Assembly (NCBI GenBank): GCA_021796135.1
Contig: JAJYOQ010000229.1
Location: 1-6,690, forward strand
Origin: Bacteroidota bacterium
Lineage (GTDB): Bacteria > Bacteroidota > Ignavibacteria > Ignavibacteriales > Ignavibacteriaceae
DNA: 6,690 nucleotides
Direction of reading: 5' to 3'
Shown here: in pieces, positions 1 through 5,418 of the stretch
Layout: each line of letters opens with the position of its first letter
Position numbering within the stretch: the first letter of the stretch is position 1
Position numbers and translations under genes: made by a program
The notes under the pieces: model-generated
Databases searched by the model: none
The model's input: only the letters and a program-made list of their open reading frames with translations
What the model was told of the DNA's origin: nothing

Positions 1-1636
1 AGGTTACAGTAGGAACAATATGACGGTTTAAGAAAGAGATTATTTTTTCATATTTACTTTCCAGCCAATAATAAACCGGATTATGCCATTCAATTTTTCC
101 GGGTGTTTCAGCATCAAAATATTTTCGATAAATTATGGTCATAAAAACAGGAATAGCCGTTAATGCCAAAATCATTGAGCCCAATATTGCAAATGATAGT
201 GTATAGGCCATCGGGGAAAACAGTTTACCTTCAACCCGTTGAAATGAAAATATTGGAAGGTAAGCAAGAATAATTATTGTTATAGAAAAGAATATTTCAC
301 GTCCAACTTCCTGAGCTGAAGTAAGTGTAAATCGAAATATACCCTGTTTACGTTCTTCCTGCGTAGCATCCCTGTATCTCCGCATGATATTTTCTACCAT
401 TACTACGGCGCCATCTACTATTATTCCAAAATCAATTGCACCCAGTGACAGGAGATTTGCGGGAATACCGGTTATCTTCATTAATGAAAAAGCAAAAAGA
501 AGCGAAATCGGAATAGTAGTTGCTACCACCAAAGCTGAACGAACGCTTCCGATAAAAAATATTAATATAATAATAACAATAGTAAATCCTTCAAACAAAG
601 TACGTGATACAGTGTCTATTGTATATTTAACTAATTTACTTCTATCATATGTTATAGTTAAATGAACTCCTTTCGGTAAAATGTTTGTGTTTAGTTCGTG
701 TACTTTTTGTTTAAGAGCAACTATTATATCGGATGGATTCTCTCCCCTTCTCATCGCAAGTAACCCTTGAATACTTGAATTGACATCTACTTTCGTAGAA
801 TCATTTTGCAGTGTGTATCCTAAAATTCCGGTAGGTTGAGAAGGAATTTCTTCAACAGACGCAACATCATGAACAAAAATTGGAACGCCATTAACAGATT
901 TAATTACAATATTTCCAATGTCCTCCTTATTTCTGATTGCTCCGATACCGCGAACAACAAAACCTTGCTCTCCTCTTCGAACAATATTTCCACCTGTGTT
1001 TATATTATTTGCTTTGATGGCAGAAATTAAATCATCCAAAGTAATTTTATATCTAAAAAGGTTATTCGGCGAAGTTATTACTTGATACTGTTTGACCAGT
1101 CCGCCGAAATTTACTACGTCGGCAATTCCGGGTACCTGAAGTAAATGTGGTATAATTGTCCAGTCCTGTAAAGTTCTAAGCTGCATTGGAGTATAATTAT
1201 CTGTAGCTTGAATAACGTAACGAAAAATTTCATCTACCGGTCCGGTTAACGGACCTAGTGATGGCTGAACTCCGTCGGGAAGTACAGCATCATTTAGCTT
1301 TTCCAGAACTTGTTGACGGGCAAAATAATCATTTGTACCGTCCTCAAAAGTCAGATCAATTACTGAAAGTCCAAAAATAGTTTTTGATCTTCTATCAATT
1401 ACTTTTGGCACACCGTTTAATGCCCGCTCGAGAGGTAATGTAACTTGTTGTTCAACATCCTGAGCTGCTTGCCCGGGATATGTAGTAATAATCTCTACCT
1501 GCGTATCTCCAATATCCGGATAAGCATCTTTCTTTAATTGAATCCATGACCAAATACCCCCAATAATGACAGCGATAACAATCGTAATGGTTGTTAATCT
1601 CTGGCTTAAAGCAAAACCTAAGAGTTTACGAATCAT
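1..1636 (-). CDS. czcA: CzcA/CusA-family heavy-metal efflux RND pump, N-terminal part (3' end beyond the window)
   Basis: Inner-membrane proton-driven pump of a tripartite metal exporter. I translated 545 residues from the ATG at 1636; the family is usually about 1,040 residues, so roughly the C-terminal half lies outside the window. TM1 is about residues 14-33. A periplasmic porter segment follows to about 340, including the typical 'YPGQAAQDVEQQVTLPLE' and 'GPLTGPVDEIFRY' stretches. TM2-TM6 fall at about 345-363, 366-386, 392-416, 447-464 and 476-502. TM4 carries DFGIIVDGAVVMVEN with D402, D408 and E415, the same numbers as the essential acidic residues of Cupriavidus CzcA. This is the divalent-cation (Zn/Co/Cd) type rather than the Cu/Ag CusA type. 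An in-frame TAA lies 9 bases before the ATG, so this is the most upstream start; a weak GAG ribosome site lies about 10 bases ahead. It is last of the visible operon, 36 bp after the small beta protein. Family certain; exact metal inferred. Confidence 0.95.
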   Translation of the reverse strand, partial: MIRKLLGFALSQRLTTITIVIAVIIGGIWSWIQLKKDAYPDIGDTQVEIITTYPGQAAQDVEQQVTLPLERALNGVPKVIDRRSKTIFGLSVIDLTFEDGTNDYFARQQVLEKLNDAVLPDGVQPSLGPLTGPVDEIFRYVIQATDNYTPMQLRTLQDWTIIPHLLQVPGIADVVNFGGLVKQYQVITSPNNLFRYKITLDDLISAIKANNINTGGNIVRRGEQGFVVRGIGAIRNKEDIGNIVIKSVNGVPIFVHDVASVEEIPSQPTGILGYTLQNDSTKVDVNSSIQGLLAMRRGENPSDIIVALKQKVHELNTNILPKGVHLTITYDRSKLVKYTIDTVSRTLFEGFTIVIIILIFFIGSVRSALVVATTIPISLLFAFSLMKITGIPANLLSLGAIDFGIIVDGAVVMVENIMRRYRDATQEERKQGIFRFTLTSAQEVGREIFFSITIIILAYLPIFSFQRVEGKLFSPMAYTLSFAILGSMILALTAIPVFMTIIYRKYFDAETPGKIEWHNPVYYWLESKYEKIISFLNRHIVPTVT

Positions 1637-1672
1637 ATTTTTTTATCTCTTTAAATTTCTAAATTAAGTTTT

Positions 1673-2170
1673 TTATAATTTGAATAAATAACCAAACTGA
1701 AATAGCAATTGCGGATTAGGCGGATAAGGATGCAATCCAAAGCCTAAACCTGCCTGTAAAAAAAATCCTGCGTAATAAGAATCGTATGCAGCTCCTATAT
1801 AATTTTGTTGTAGAGAAGATCCAGAATTTCCGGAGTTATAAAAACTTATTACATCAAAACCTCCGGCAACAAAAGAAATCCCCTGTAATAATTTACCTGT
1901 TCTGCTAAAAATATAGCCAGCATCAACCTGATAGCCATTCCAGTCTTTTTTCCAATATCCACCCGAAACTTTTAAGTAAAAATGTTTGGCAAAAACCCCT
2001 GCATTAAGGGTAATTCCGGCGGGGGTACCTATAGTAGAGCCAATAAAGAAGAAAGACTTACTTCCTCCAGGATTATTATTGTATTCAAGCGAATCTCTTT
2101 TTGTTTGAGCCATAGTAGAGAAAATTATTACACAAAAAGCAATAAAAAATGATTGAAAGAATAATTTCAT
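1673..2170 (-). CDS. Small exported protein, probable outer-membrane beta-barrel, embedded in the metal efflux operon
   Basis: I do not recognise a named family. From the ATG at 2170 the product is 165 residues. It starts with a clear signal peptide (MKLFF..., hydrophobic to about residue 20, likely cleavage after 'STMA' at 21). The rest is rich in Gly, Tyr, Phe and Ser, with alternating polar/hydrophobic stretches such as GITLNAGVF, FYLKVSGGYW, YQVDAGYIF, FFLQAGLGFG and LLFQFGYLF. These look like transmembrane beta-strands of a small outer-membrane barrel, ending in a strand at the C-terminus. An ATG at 2200 would add ten charged residues before the signal; I prefer 2170 because AAGGA lies 7 bases before it, in a context nearly identical to that of the adaptor gene's start. 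It lies 39 bp after the adaptor and 36 bp before the pump, so it is co-transcribed with them. A role as accessory to the efflux complex or in envelope metal handling is inference. Confidence 0.8.
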   Translation of the reverse strand: MKLFFQSFFIAFCVIIFSTMAQTKRDSLEYNNNPGGSKSFFFIGSTIGTPAGITLNAGVFAKHFYLKVSGGYWKKDWNGYQVDAGYIFSRTGKLLQGISFVAGGFDVISFYNSGNSGSSLQQNYIGAAYDSYYAGFFLQAGLGFGLHPYPPNPQLLFQFGYLFKL

Positions 2171-2177
2171 ACAGAAA

Positions 2178-2182
2178 TCCTT
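2178..2182 (-). promoter_or_regulatory. Ribosome-binding site deciding the start of the small beta protein
   Basis: AAGGA on the minus strand, 7 bases before the ATG at 2170. The surrounding AAAAGGATTTCTGTATGAAA differs by one base from the adaptor gene's start region. This selects 2170 over the upstream ATG at 2200. Confidence 0.7.
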
Positions 2183-2209
2183 TTCATATTTGATATACAT
2201 TGCAAAAAT

Positions 2210-3205
2210 CTAATAACCAAAGCTTAATCCTTTCAATAGCATTGCCCCGGAAGTTACAACCTTTTCGCCTTCTTGAATACCGCTAAGGACAATCATCTGC
2301 TCAGGATCTGAATTAGCTGTTATAACCTGCCTGCGTTCAAATACATCGGGGTTAGTCTTAACAAACAAATAGTTCTGTCCTTCAACAGTAACAATTGACG
2401 AAAGAGGAAGTATGAATGCAGATGAAATAGGGTTCCCAAAATCAACCTGAGCGAACATTCCCGGAATAAATTTTCCTGCGAAGTTCGGAATAATAACTCT
2501 GACTTTAACTGTGCGAGTATTTGGATCAAGAATATCGCCAATGGCATCAGCTTTTCCGGTAAATATTTTATCGGGATACGCATCAAATTTTATTTTAACT
2601 GATTCTCCTTTTCTGATTTGATGTATCTGAAGTTCAGGTACATCTGCCATTATCCAGGCATAGTTTGAAGAAATTGATTCTATCTCGTCAGGATTAAATC
2701 CTACAGCGCGAAGACGCACATCCATTTCCACCATGGCTGCATGTGCGGTTTCTAAATCATTCTCTGCCTGATTCATATCCTTTTCTGTTGCTGCTTGATT
2801 TGCAAACATTTCCTTGGTCCTTGAAAGATTTTTGGCAGCTAGTTGATAACTTGCTTTGTTTTGTTTGTACTGAGAATAAAGAGATGTAATGTCAGGGGAA
2901 TCAAACAGAACTATTTTCCCGATATTTGCTCCGGCAGATGAAAAAGTAGCCACTACTCTTCCAGGAGCCATCACAGAAATTACCGCTGAGGTTTTTTTGA
3001 CTTGTGTAGTCCGGAACTCATTCAATCCTGGACTATTTTGAGGAAAAGTAATTATATCTCCGTTGCTTGATACTGACGCCTTTTGCGGAATAAGGAATTT
3101 AGATTCGTCTTTAGCATTGCTATTAGTGCAGCCATTTTCAATAAATCCTGCCAAAAAAAGTGATGCAACTATAAGGCTTAATCCGTTTATATTAAATTTT
3201 TTCAT
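2210..3205 (-). CDS. czcB: RND efflux periplasmic adaptor (membrane fusion protein), CzcB/CusB-like
   Basis: Periplasmic adaptor that links the inner-membrane pump to the outer-membrane channel. It has 331 residues, shorter than the roughly 400-520 of classical CusB/CzcB. Hydrophobic signal at residues 9-22, then Cys26 in 'ENGC', a poor lipobox, so lipid anchoring is possible but not assured. Residues about 65-105 hold the first lipoyl-type strands (APGRVVATF, LFDSPD). Residues about 107-168 are an alpha-helical hairpin with the typical 'NQAATEKDMNQAENDLETA' pattern. Residues 182-256 are the beta-barrel domain ('GDILDPNTRTVKVRV', 'KFIPGMFAQVDF'), and 260-329 the membrane-proximal domain ('LPLSSIVTVEGQNYLFV', 'GIQEGEKVVTSGAMLLKG'). 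The second half of the lipoyl domain, normally after the hairpin, is not visible. No N-terminal metal-binding extension is present. The ATG at 3205 has AAGGA 7 bases upstream, and an in-frame stop shortly before it. It lies 32 bp downstream of the channel gene. Confidence 0.93.
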   Translation of the reverse strand: MKKFNINGLSLIVASLFLAGFIENGCTNSNAKDESKFLIPQKASVSSNGDIITFPQNSPGLNEFRTTQVKKTSAVISVMAPGRVVATFSSAGANIGKIVLFDSPDITSLYSQYKQNKASYQLAAKNLSRTKEMFANQAATEKDMNQAENDLETAHAAMVEMDVRLRAVGFNPDEIESISSNYAWIMADVPELQIHQIRKGESVKIKFDAYPDKIFTGKADAIGDILDPNTRTVKVRVIIPNFAGKFIPGMFAQVDFGNPISSAFILPLSSIVTVEGQNYLFVKTNPDVFERRQVITANSDPEQMIVLSGIQEGEKVVTSGAMLLKGLSFGY

Positions 3206-3221
3206 ACAAAAATCCTTTTGT
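3206..3221 (-). promoter_or_regulatory. Ribosome-binding site of the adaptor gene, within a small inverted repeat
   Basis: On the minus strand ACAAAA-GGAT-TTTTGT forms a perfect 6-bp inverted repeat that ends directly before the ATG at 3205. The Shine-Dalgarno AAGGA (3217-3213) spans the loop and the edge of the stem and lies 7 bases before the ATG. The stem is weak (A/T-rich), so it probably leaves the site accessible. Confidence 0.5.
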
Positions 3222-3237
3222 CTTTATTAAATAATCT

Positions 3238-4545
3238 TTATTGATTGAAAAGATCCATACCGGTCGTATAATTCAAATTTTCAAAAGCATTTATGCGGTC
3301 ATTTTGCAGTTGAATTAGTTGTATCATTGTTGATCGGTAAGAATCAAAAAAATCGGTAAACTCAACCAACGTCATATTGCGACTTTCATAATTAGCTATC
3401 ATTCCTTGTAAAAGCTCTTTATATTCGATTATGAATTTTTTATCAAATTCTTTATAAAGTTTATCCGTTGCTTTTGCTTTATCAAATGCAGAAATTATTT
3501 CTTTTTTTATTTTGATACGTTTTAGTTCACGGTTAGCAATGTCGGCTTCCATATTATATTTCGCTATACTGATATTTCCTTGATTGCGGTTAAATAATGG
3601 AATATCAATTGAGGCATTTATCCCAAAATAATCCGGAATATAGCTGCCATTACGAGAATAATTTCCTCCCAAAGTGACATCAGGAACAGCCATGGCTTTT
3701 TGCAAAGCAATATTTTCCTTATCGTACTTAACATTTTCAGAAGCAATCTTATAATCCGGACGATATTCTGCCGCAGTTTCTAAAATATTTTTGAGCGAAA
3801 GCTTATTCAAATTTAAACTGTCGATTACATTTGGATTTATATTAGGTATGATGTACACATAAGTTGAAGTACTATCCCGAAGCATAACATTTAGATCATT
3901 TTCTGCATCCGAAATTTCATTTTCTATATTTAACCGGTCGTTTTCCAATGAAAATAAAAGTGATTTTAAACGAATAACCTCCGAAAGAAGCAATGATCGC
4001 TTTGAATACATAGATTCTGCTGCAGATACTGTTTTTTCAACCGAAGGAATTGTTTCGTCATAAAATTTCAATGATCTCTGTAAATAATAGACATTAAAGA
4101 AATCCGACCTCAGCTCAAATTTGAGTGCTCTTAATAAATCATAAAAAGAATTTTCGGCAATTCTTGTATTTGTTTCAGCAATCCTTATCTGCTTATCCCT
4201 TTTGCCTGCCAACAAAAAAAGCTGCTGCAATTGTATATCGGTATTACCTGTCTTGGTAAAGTCAAAATATCTGCCTGTGCTTTTATTATAAATATTTTGA
4301 CCGATGGAGATATTCGGATTGCTCCATAATTTTGCCTGTAATATTGCTGCATTAGCGGCACTTATGTTATAACGAGCTGAAAGCAGCTGAAGATTATTTT
4401 GTGTGAACTTGCTTTCGGCTTGAGCCAGGGTCATTCTAACAGAATCAATATTCTCAACTGTATAAGCTGATGTAATTTTTAACGGGATGAGTATTAATAG
4501 TAAAATAAATATGCCATTCCTTACATCGCATAATAAATCTTTCAT
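3238..4545 (-). CDS. czcC: TolC-family outer-membrane efflux channel, CzcC-like
   Basis: Outer-membrane exit duct of the tripartite metal exporter. From the ATG at 4545 the product has 435 residues, the usual size for CzcC-type proteins. Signal peptide at about residues 1-27 (hydrophobic 'GIFILLLILIPL', likely cleavage after 'ITSA'); no lipobox Cys. The mature protein shows the two TolC/OEP repeats: long alpha-helical segments at about 36-75, 120-225 and 335-425, separated by short beta segments (NPNISIGQNIY near 76; PDVTLGGNYS near 288). The hallmark 'IDIPLFNRNQGN' is at about 313-324, and the C-terminal 'LNYTTGMDLF' is typical. The frame is open back to a TTG at 4614, but the added 23 residues would precede the signal peptide and the promoter candidate lies inside them, so 4545 is preferred. 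The ribosome-binding site is weak, which fits a short leader. First gene of the tight four-gene block. Confidence 0.93.
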   Translation of the reverse strand: MKDLLCDVRNGIFILLLILIPLKITSAYTVENIDSVRMTLAQAESKFTQNNLQLLSARYNISAANAAILQAKLWSNPNISIGQNIYNKSTGRYFDFTKTGNTDIQLQQLFLLAGKRDKQIRIAETNTRIAENSFYDLLRALKFELRSDFFNVYYLQRSLKFYDETIPSVEKTVSAAESMYSKRSLLLSEVIRLKSLLFSLENDRLNIENEISDAENDLNVMLRDSTSTYVYIIPNINPNVIDSLNLNKLSLKNILETAAEYRPDYKIASENVKYDKENIALQKAMAVPDVTLGGNYSRNGSYIPDYFGINASIDIPLFNRNQGNISIAKYNMEADIANRELKRIKIKKEIISAFDKAKATDKLYKEFDKKFIIEYKELLQGMIANYESRNMTLVEFTDFFDSYRSTMIQLIQLQNDRINAFENLNYTTGMDLFNQ

Positions 4546-4575
4546 AAATAACCATATAATTCTAAAGTGAAAAAT

Positions 4576-4604
4576 ATTATAACTGGACAAAATAGAATTG
4601 ACAA
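4576..4604 (-). promoter_or_regulatory. Sigma-70-type promoter candidate for the efflux operon
   Basis: On the minus strand TTGTCA (4604-4599) is followed after exactly 17 bases by TATAAT (4581-4576). The -10 is a perfect consensus match and the -35 matches 5 of 6. Initiation would fall near 4569, giving a leader of about 25 bases before the ATG at 4545. This would transcribe the channel, adaptor, small beta protein and pump genes. The 17-bp spacer is normal, unlike the 19-20 bp spacers of MerR-regulated metal promoters. Confidence 0.7.
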
Positions 4605-4628
4605 TGCCTGCCAATTGTTTTTGCCAAT
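4605..4628 (-). repeat. Direct repeats ATTGGCA abutting the operon -35 box
   Basis: On the plus strand TGCCAAT occurs at 4609-4615 and again at 4622-4628 (13-bp period), with a further TGCC at 4605-4608. On the minus strand these read ATTGGCA and lie immediately upstream of the -35 box at 4604-4599. This is where activator half-sites often sit. Function is inferred; seven-base repeats in AT-rich DNA may be chance. Confidence 0.4.
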
Positions 4629-4640
4629 AGGAATTAATTT

Positions 4641-4658
4641 GTATTAAATACTTAATAC
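4641..4658. promoter_or_regulatory. Inverted repeat, possible operator
   Basis: GTATTAA (4641-4647), spacer ATAC, TTAATAC (4652-4658): a perfect 7-bp inverted repeat in the gap between the 138-residue gene and the channel gene, 36 bp upstream of the promoter's -35 box. The arms are almost all A/T with no T-run after them, so it is unlikely to be a terminator. It could bind a dimeric regulator. Confidence 0.35.
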
Positions 4659-4688
4659 AGAGTTAAAAGATTTTATAAGGGATGTATT

Positions 4689-5105
4689 CTAAATCAGAAT
4701 TGCGCTATTAAGGAGGTAAATTGATTTGCTTATGGATGTGAAGGTATAATTATCTTTTTCATCAATTTGAAATGATTGTTCAGCTACTATTGTCGGTATA
4801 TTAATTGTTTCTGTAGAAGGGCTGTCTTCATCAGTTATTATTCTTTTAGATACTTTTAAAATCTTATGTGTAAGACGAATTTTGGAATTGCTAGATATTT
4901 GATTTTTGCTAAAATCAGTTTTATTTAGAAAGGCAGAGGATTGATTTTCGCATTTTTCAACTTCTTCGGGATGTTGGATATCGATATTATTATTATTTCC
5001 GAAAACAACATCAAGAATGTTAGCCTGGTCAACAAATAACGTAAATATGAATAAACACGTTATTAAGAAAAATAATTTAGAGCCTGACTTTACAAATGAA
5101 TTCAT
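4689..5105 (-). CDS. Hypothetical membrane-anchored or exported protein upstream of the efflux operon
   Basis: No family recognised. The product has 138 residues. The N-terminus (residues 1-26) has basic residues then the hydrophobic run LFFLITCLFIFTLFV at 11-25, a signal peptide or single membrane anchor without a clear cleavage or lipobox motif. The rest is polar and Ser/Asn/Lys-rich, with isolated possible metal ligands (H45, E47, E48, E50, C52, E53, H80) and an acidic patch at about 92-99. The last 12 residues are mildly hydrophobic (SIYLLNSAILI). An in-frame TAA immediately precedes the ATG at 5105, so this start is the earliest possible; the only AAGG lies 16 bases upstream, too far to be a good ribosome site. 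It has its own promoter candidate and faces the same way as the efflux genes, 143 bp upstream of them, with no clear terminator between. A role in metal sensing or binding is only a guess from position. Confidence 0.65.
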   Translation of the reverse strand: MNSFVKSGSKLFFLITCLFIFTLFVDQANILDVVFGNNNNIDIQHPEEVEKCENQSSAFLNKTDFSKNQISSNSKIRLTHKILKVSKRIITDEDSPSTETINIPTIVAEQSFQIDEKDNYTFTSISKSIYLLNSAILI

Positions 5106-5148
5106 TTAAAATTAAATTTGACCTTATCAAAATTTTTTTATTATAGTA

Positions 5149-5177
5149 ATTTTATTAAAAGAAATATAATAAGTCAA
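5149..5177 (-). promoter_or_regulatory. Sigma-70-type promoter candidate for the 138-residue gene
   Basis: On the minus strand TTGACT (5177-5172) is followed after 17 bases by TAAAAT (5154-5149); each box matches 5 of 6 consensus bases. Initiation would be near 5142, leaving a leader of about 36 bases before the ATG at 5105. The region is very AT-rich, which raises the chance of false -10 boxes, but a consensus-like -35 at the exact spacing supports it. Confidence 0.55.
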
Positions 5178-5244
5178 CCTATTTACAAATCAATTTAATT
5201 TCATATGATATAGATCGTATTCTCACGGTAATAACTTATGTTTT

Positions 5245-5263
5245 TGATAAACTGACTTTATCA
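5245..5263. promoter_or_regulatory. Inverted repeat in the divergent region, possible operator
   Basis: TGATAAA (5245-5251), spacer CTGAC, TTTATCA (5257-5263): a perfect 7-bp inverted repeat, about 67 bp upstream of the -35 box of the 138-residue gene. It is followed on the plus strand by TTTT, but no plus-strand gene lies upstream in the window to be terminated. A regulator site is the better reading, though unproven. Confidence 0.3.
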
Positions 5264-5334
5264 TTTTAGTAATTATTTGTTAACAACAGTCATAAATGCC
5301 CCAATTTTCTTTAATTTAAGTCGAAAATAAAACA

Positions 5335-5354
5335 TTGGATTGACCAACGTTTGG
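5335..5354. repeat. Alternating TTGG/CCAA cluster upstream of the glycosidase
   Basis: TTGG (5335-5338), CCAA (5344-5347) and TTGG (5351-5354) are spaced by 5 and 3 bases, so the central CCAA can pair with either neighbour. They lie 65-84 bp before the glycosidase ATG, a sensible place for a regulator. Arms of only four bases make chance a real possibility. Confidence 0.25.
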
Positions 5355-5418
5355 ACTAATTGTTGATGTTTTTTTTAGGTTATAACTAATTTAAATTCTT
5401 CAAAATGTATGGTAAAAT

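Larger units (their letters stand above)
5106..5418. other. Divergent intergenic region
   Basis: This 313-bp AT-rich stretch separates the minus-strand metal cluster from the plus-strand glycosidase. It holds the minus-strand promoter candidate at 5149-5177, an inverted repeat at 5245-5263, a 10-bp palindrome TTGTTAACAA at 5277-5286 and a TTGG/CCAA cluster at 5335-5354. For the glycosidase I see only a weak -10-like TATAAC at 5381-5386 without a good -35. No open frame with coding character, RNA gene or convincing terminator was found. Confidence 0.7.

Noticed and set aside
384..665. Plus-strand open frame of 93 codons
   Set aside because: It lies wholly antisense to the RND pump coding sequence, whose translation is unambiguous there. 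Its composition is a mirror of that gene.
836..1030. Plus-strand open frame of 64 codons
   Set aside because: Antisense shadow of the pump gene; no signal or motif of its own.
2171..2200. Upstream ATG at 2200 for the small beta protein
   Set aside because: It adds charged residues ahead of the signal peptide, while the ATG at 2170 has a well-spaced AAGGA.
2320..2586. Minus-strand open frame of 88 codons
   Set aside because: Alternative frame inside the adaptor gene, whose beta-barrel domain is clearly encoded in the other frame.
4546..4614. N-terminal extension of the channel protein from a TTG start at 4614
   Set aside because: It would put 23 residues before a clear signal peptide, uses a rare start and spans the promoter candidate at 4576-4604.
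5245..5268. Rho-independent terminator on the plus strand
   Set aside because: The stem is almost entirely A/T, the T-run is short and no plus-strand gene ends upstream.
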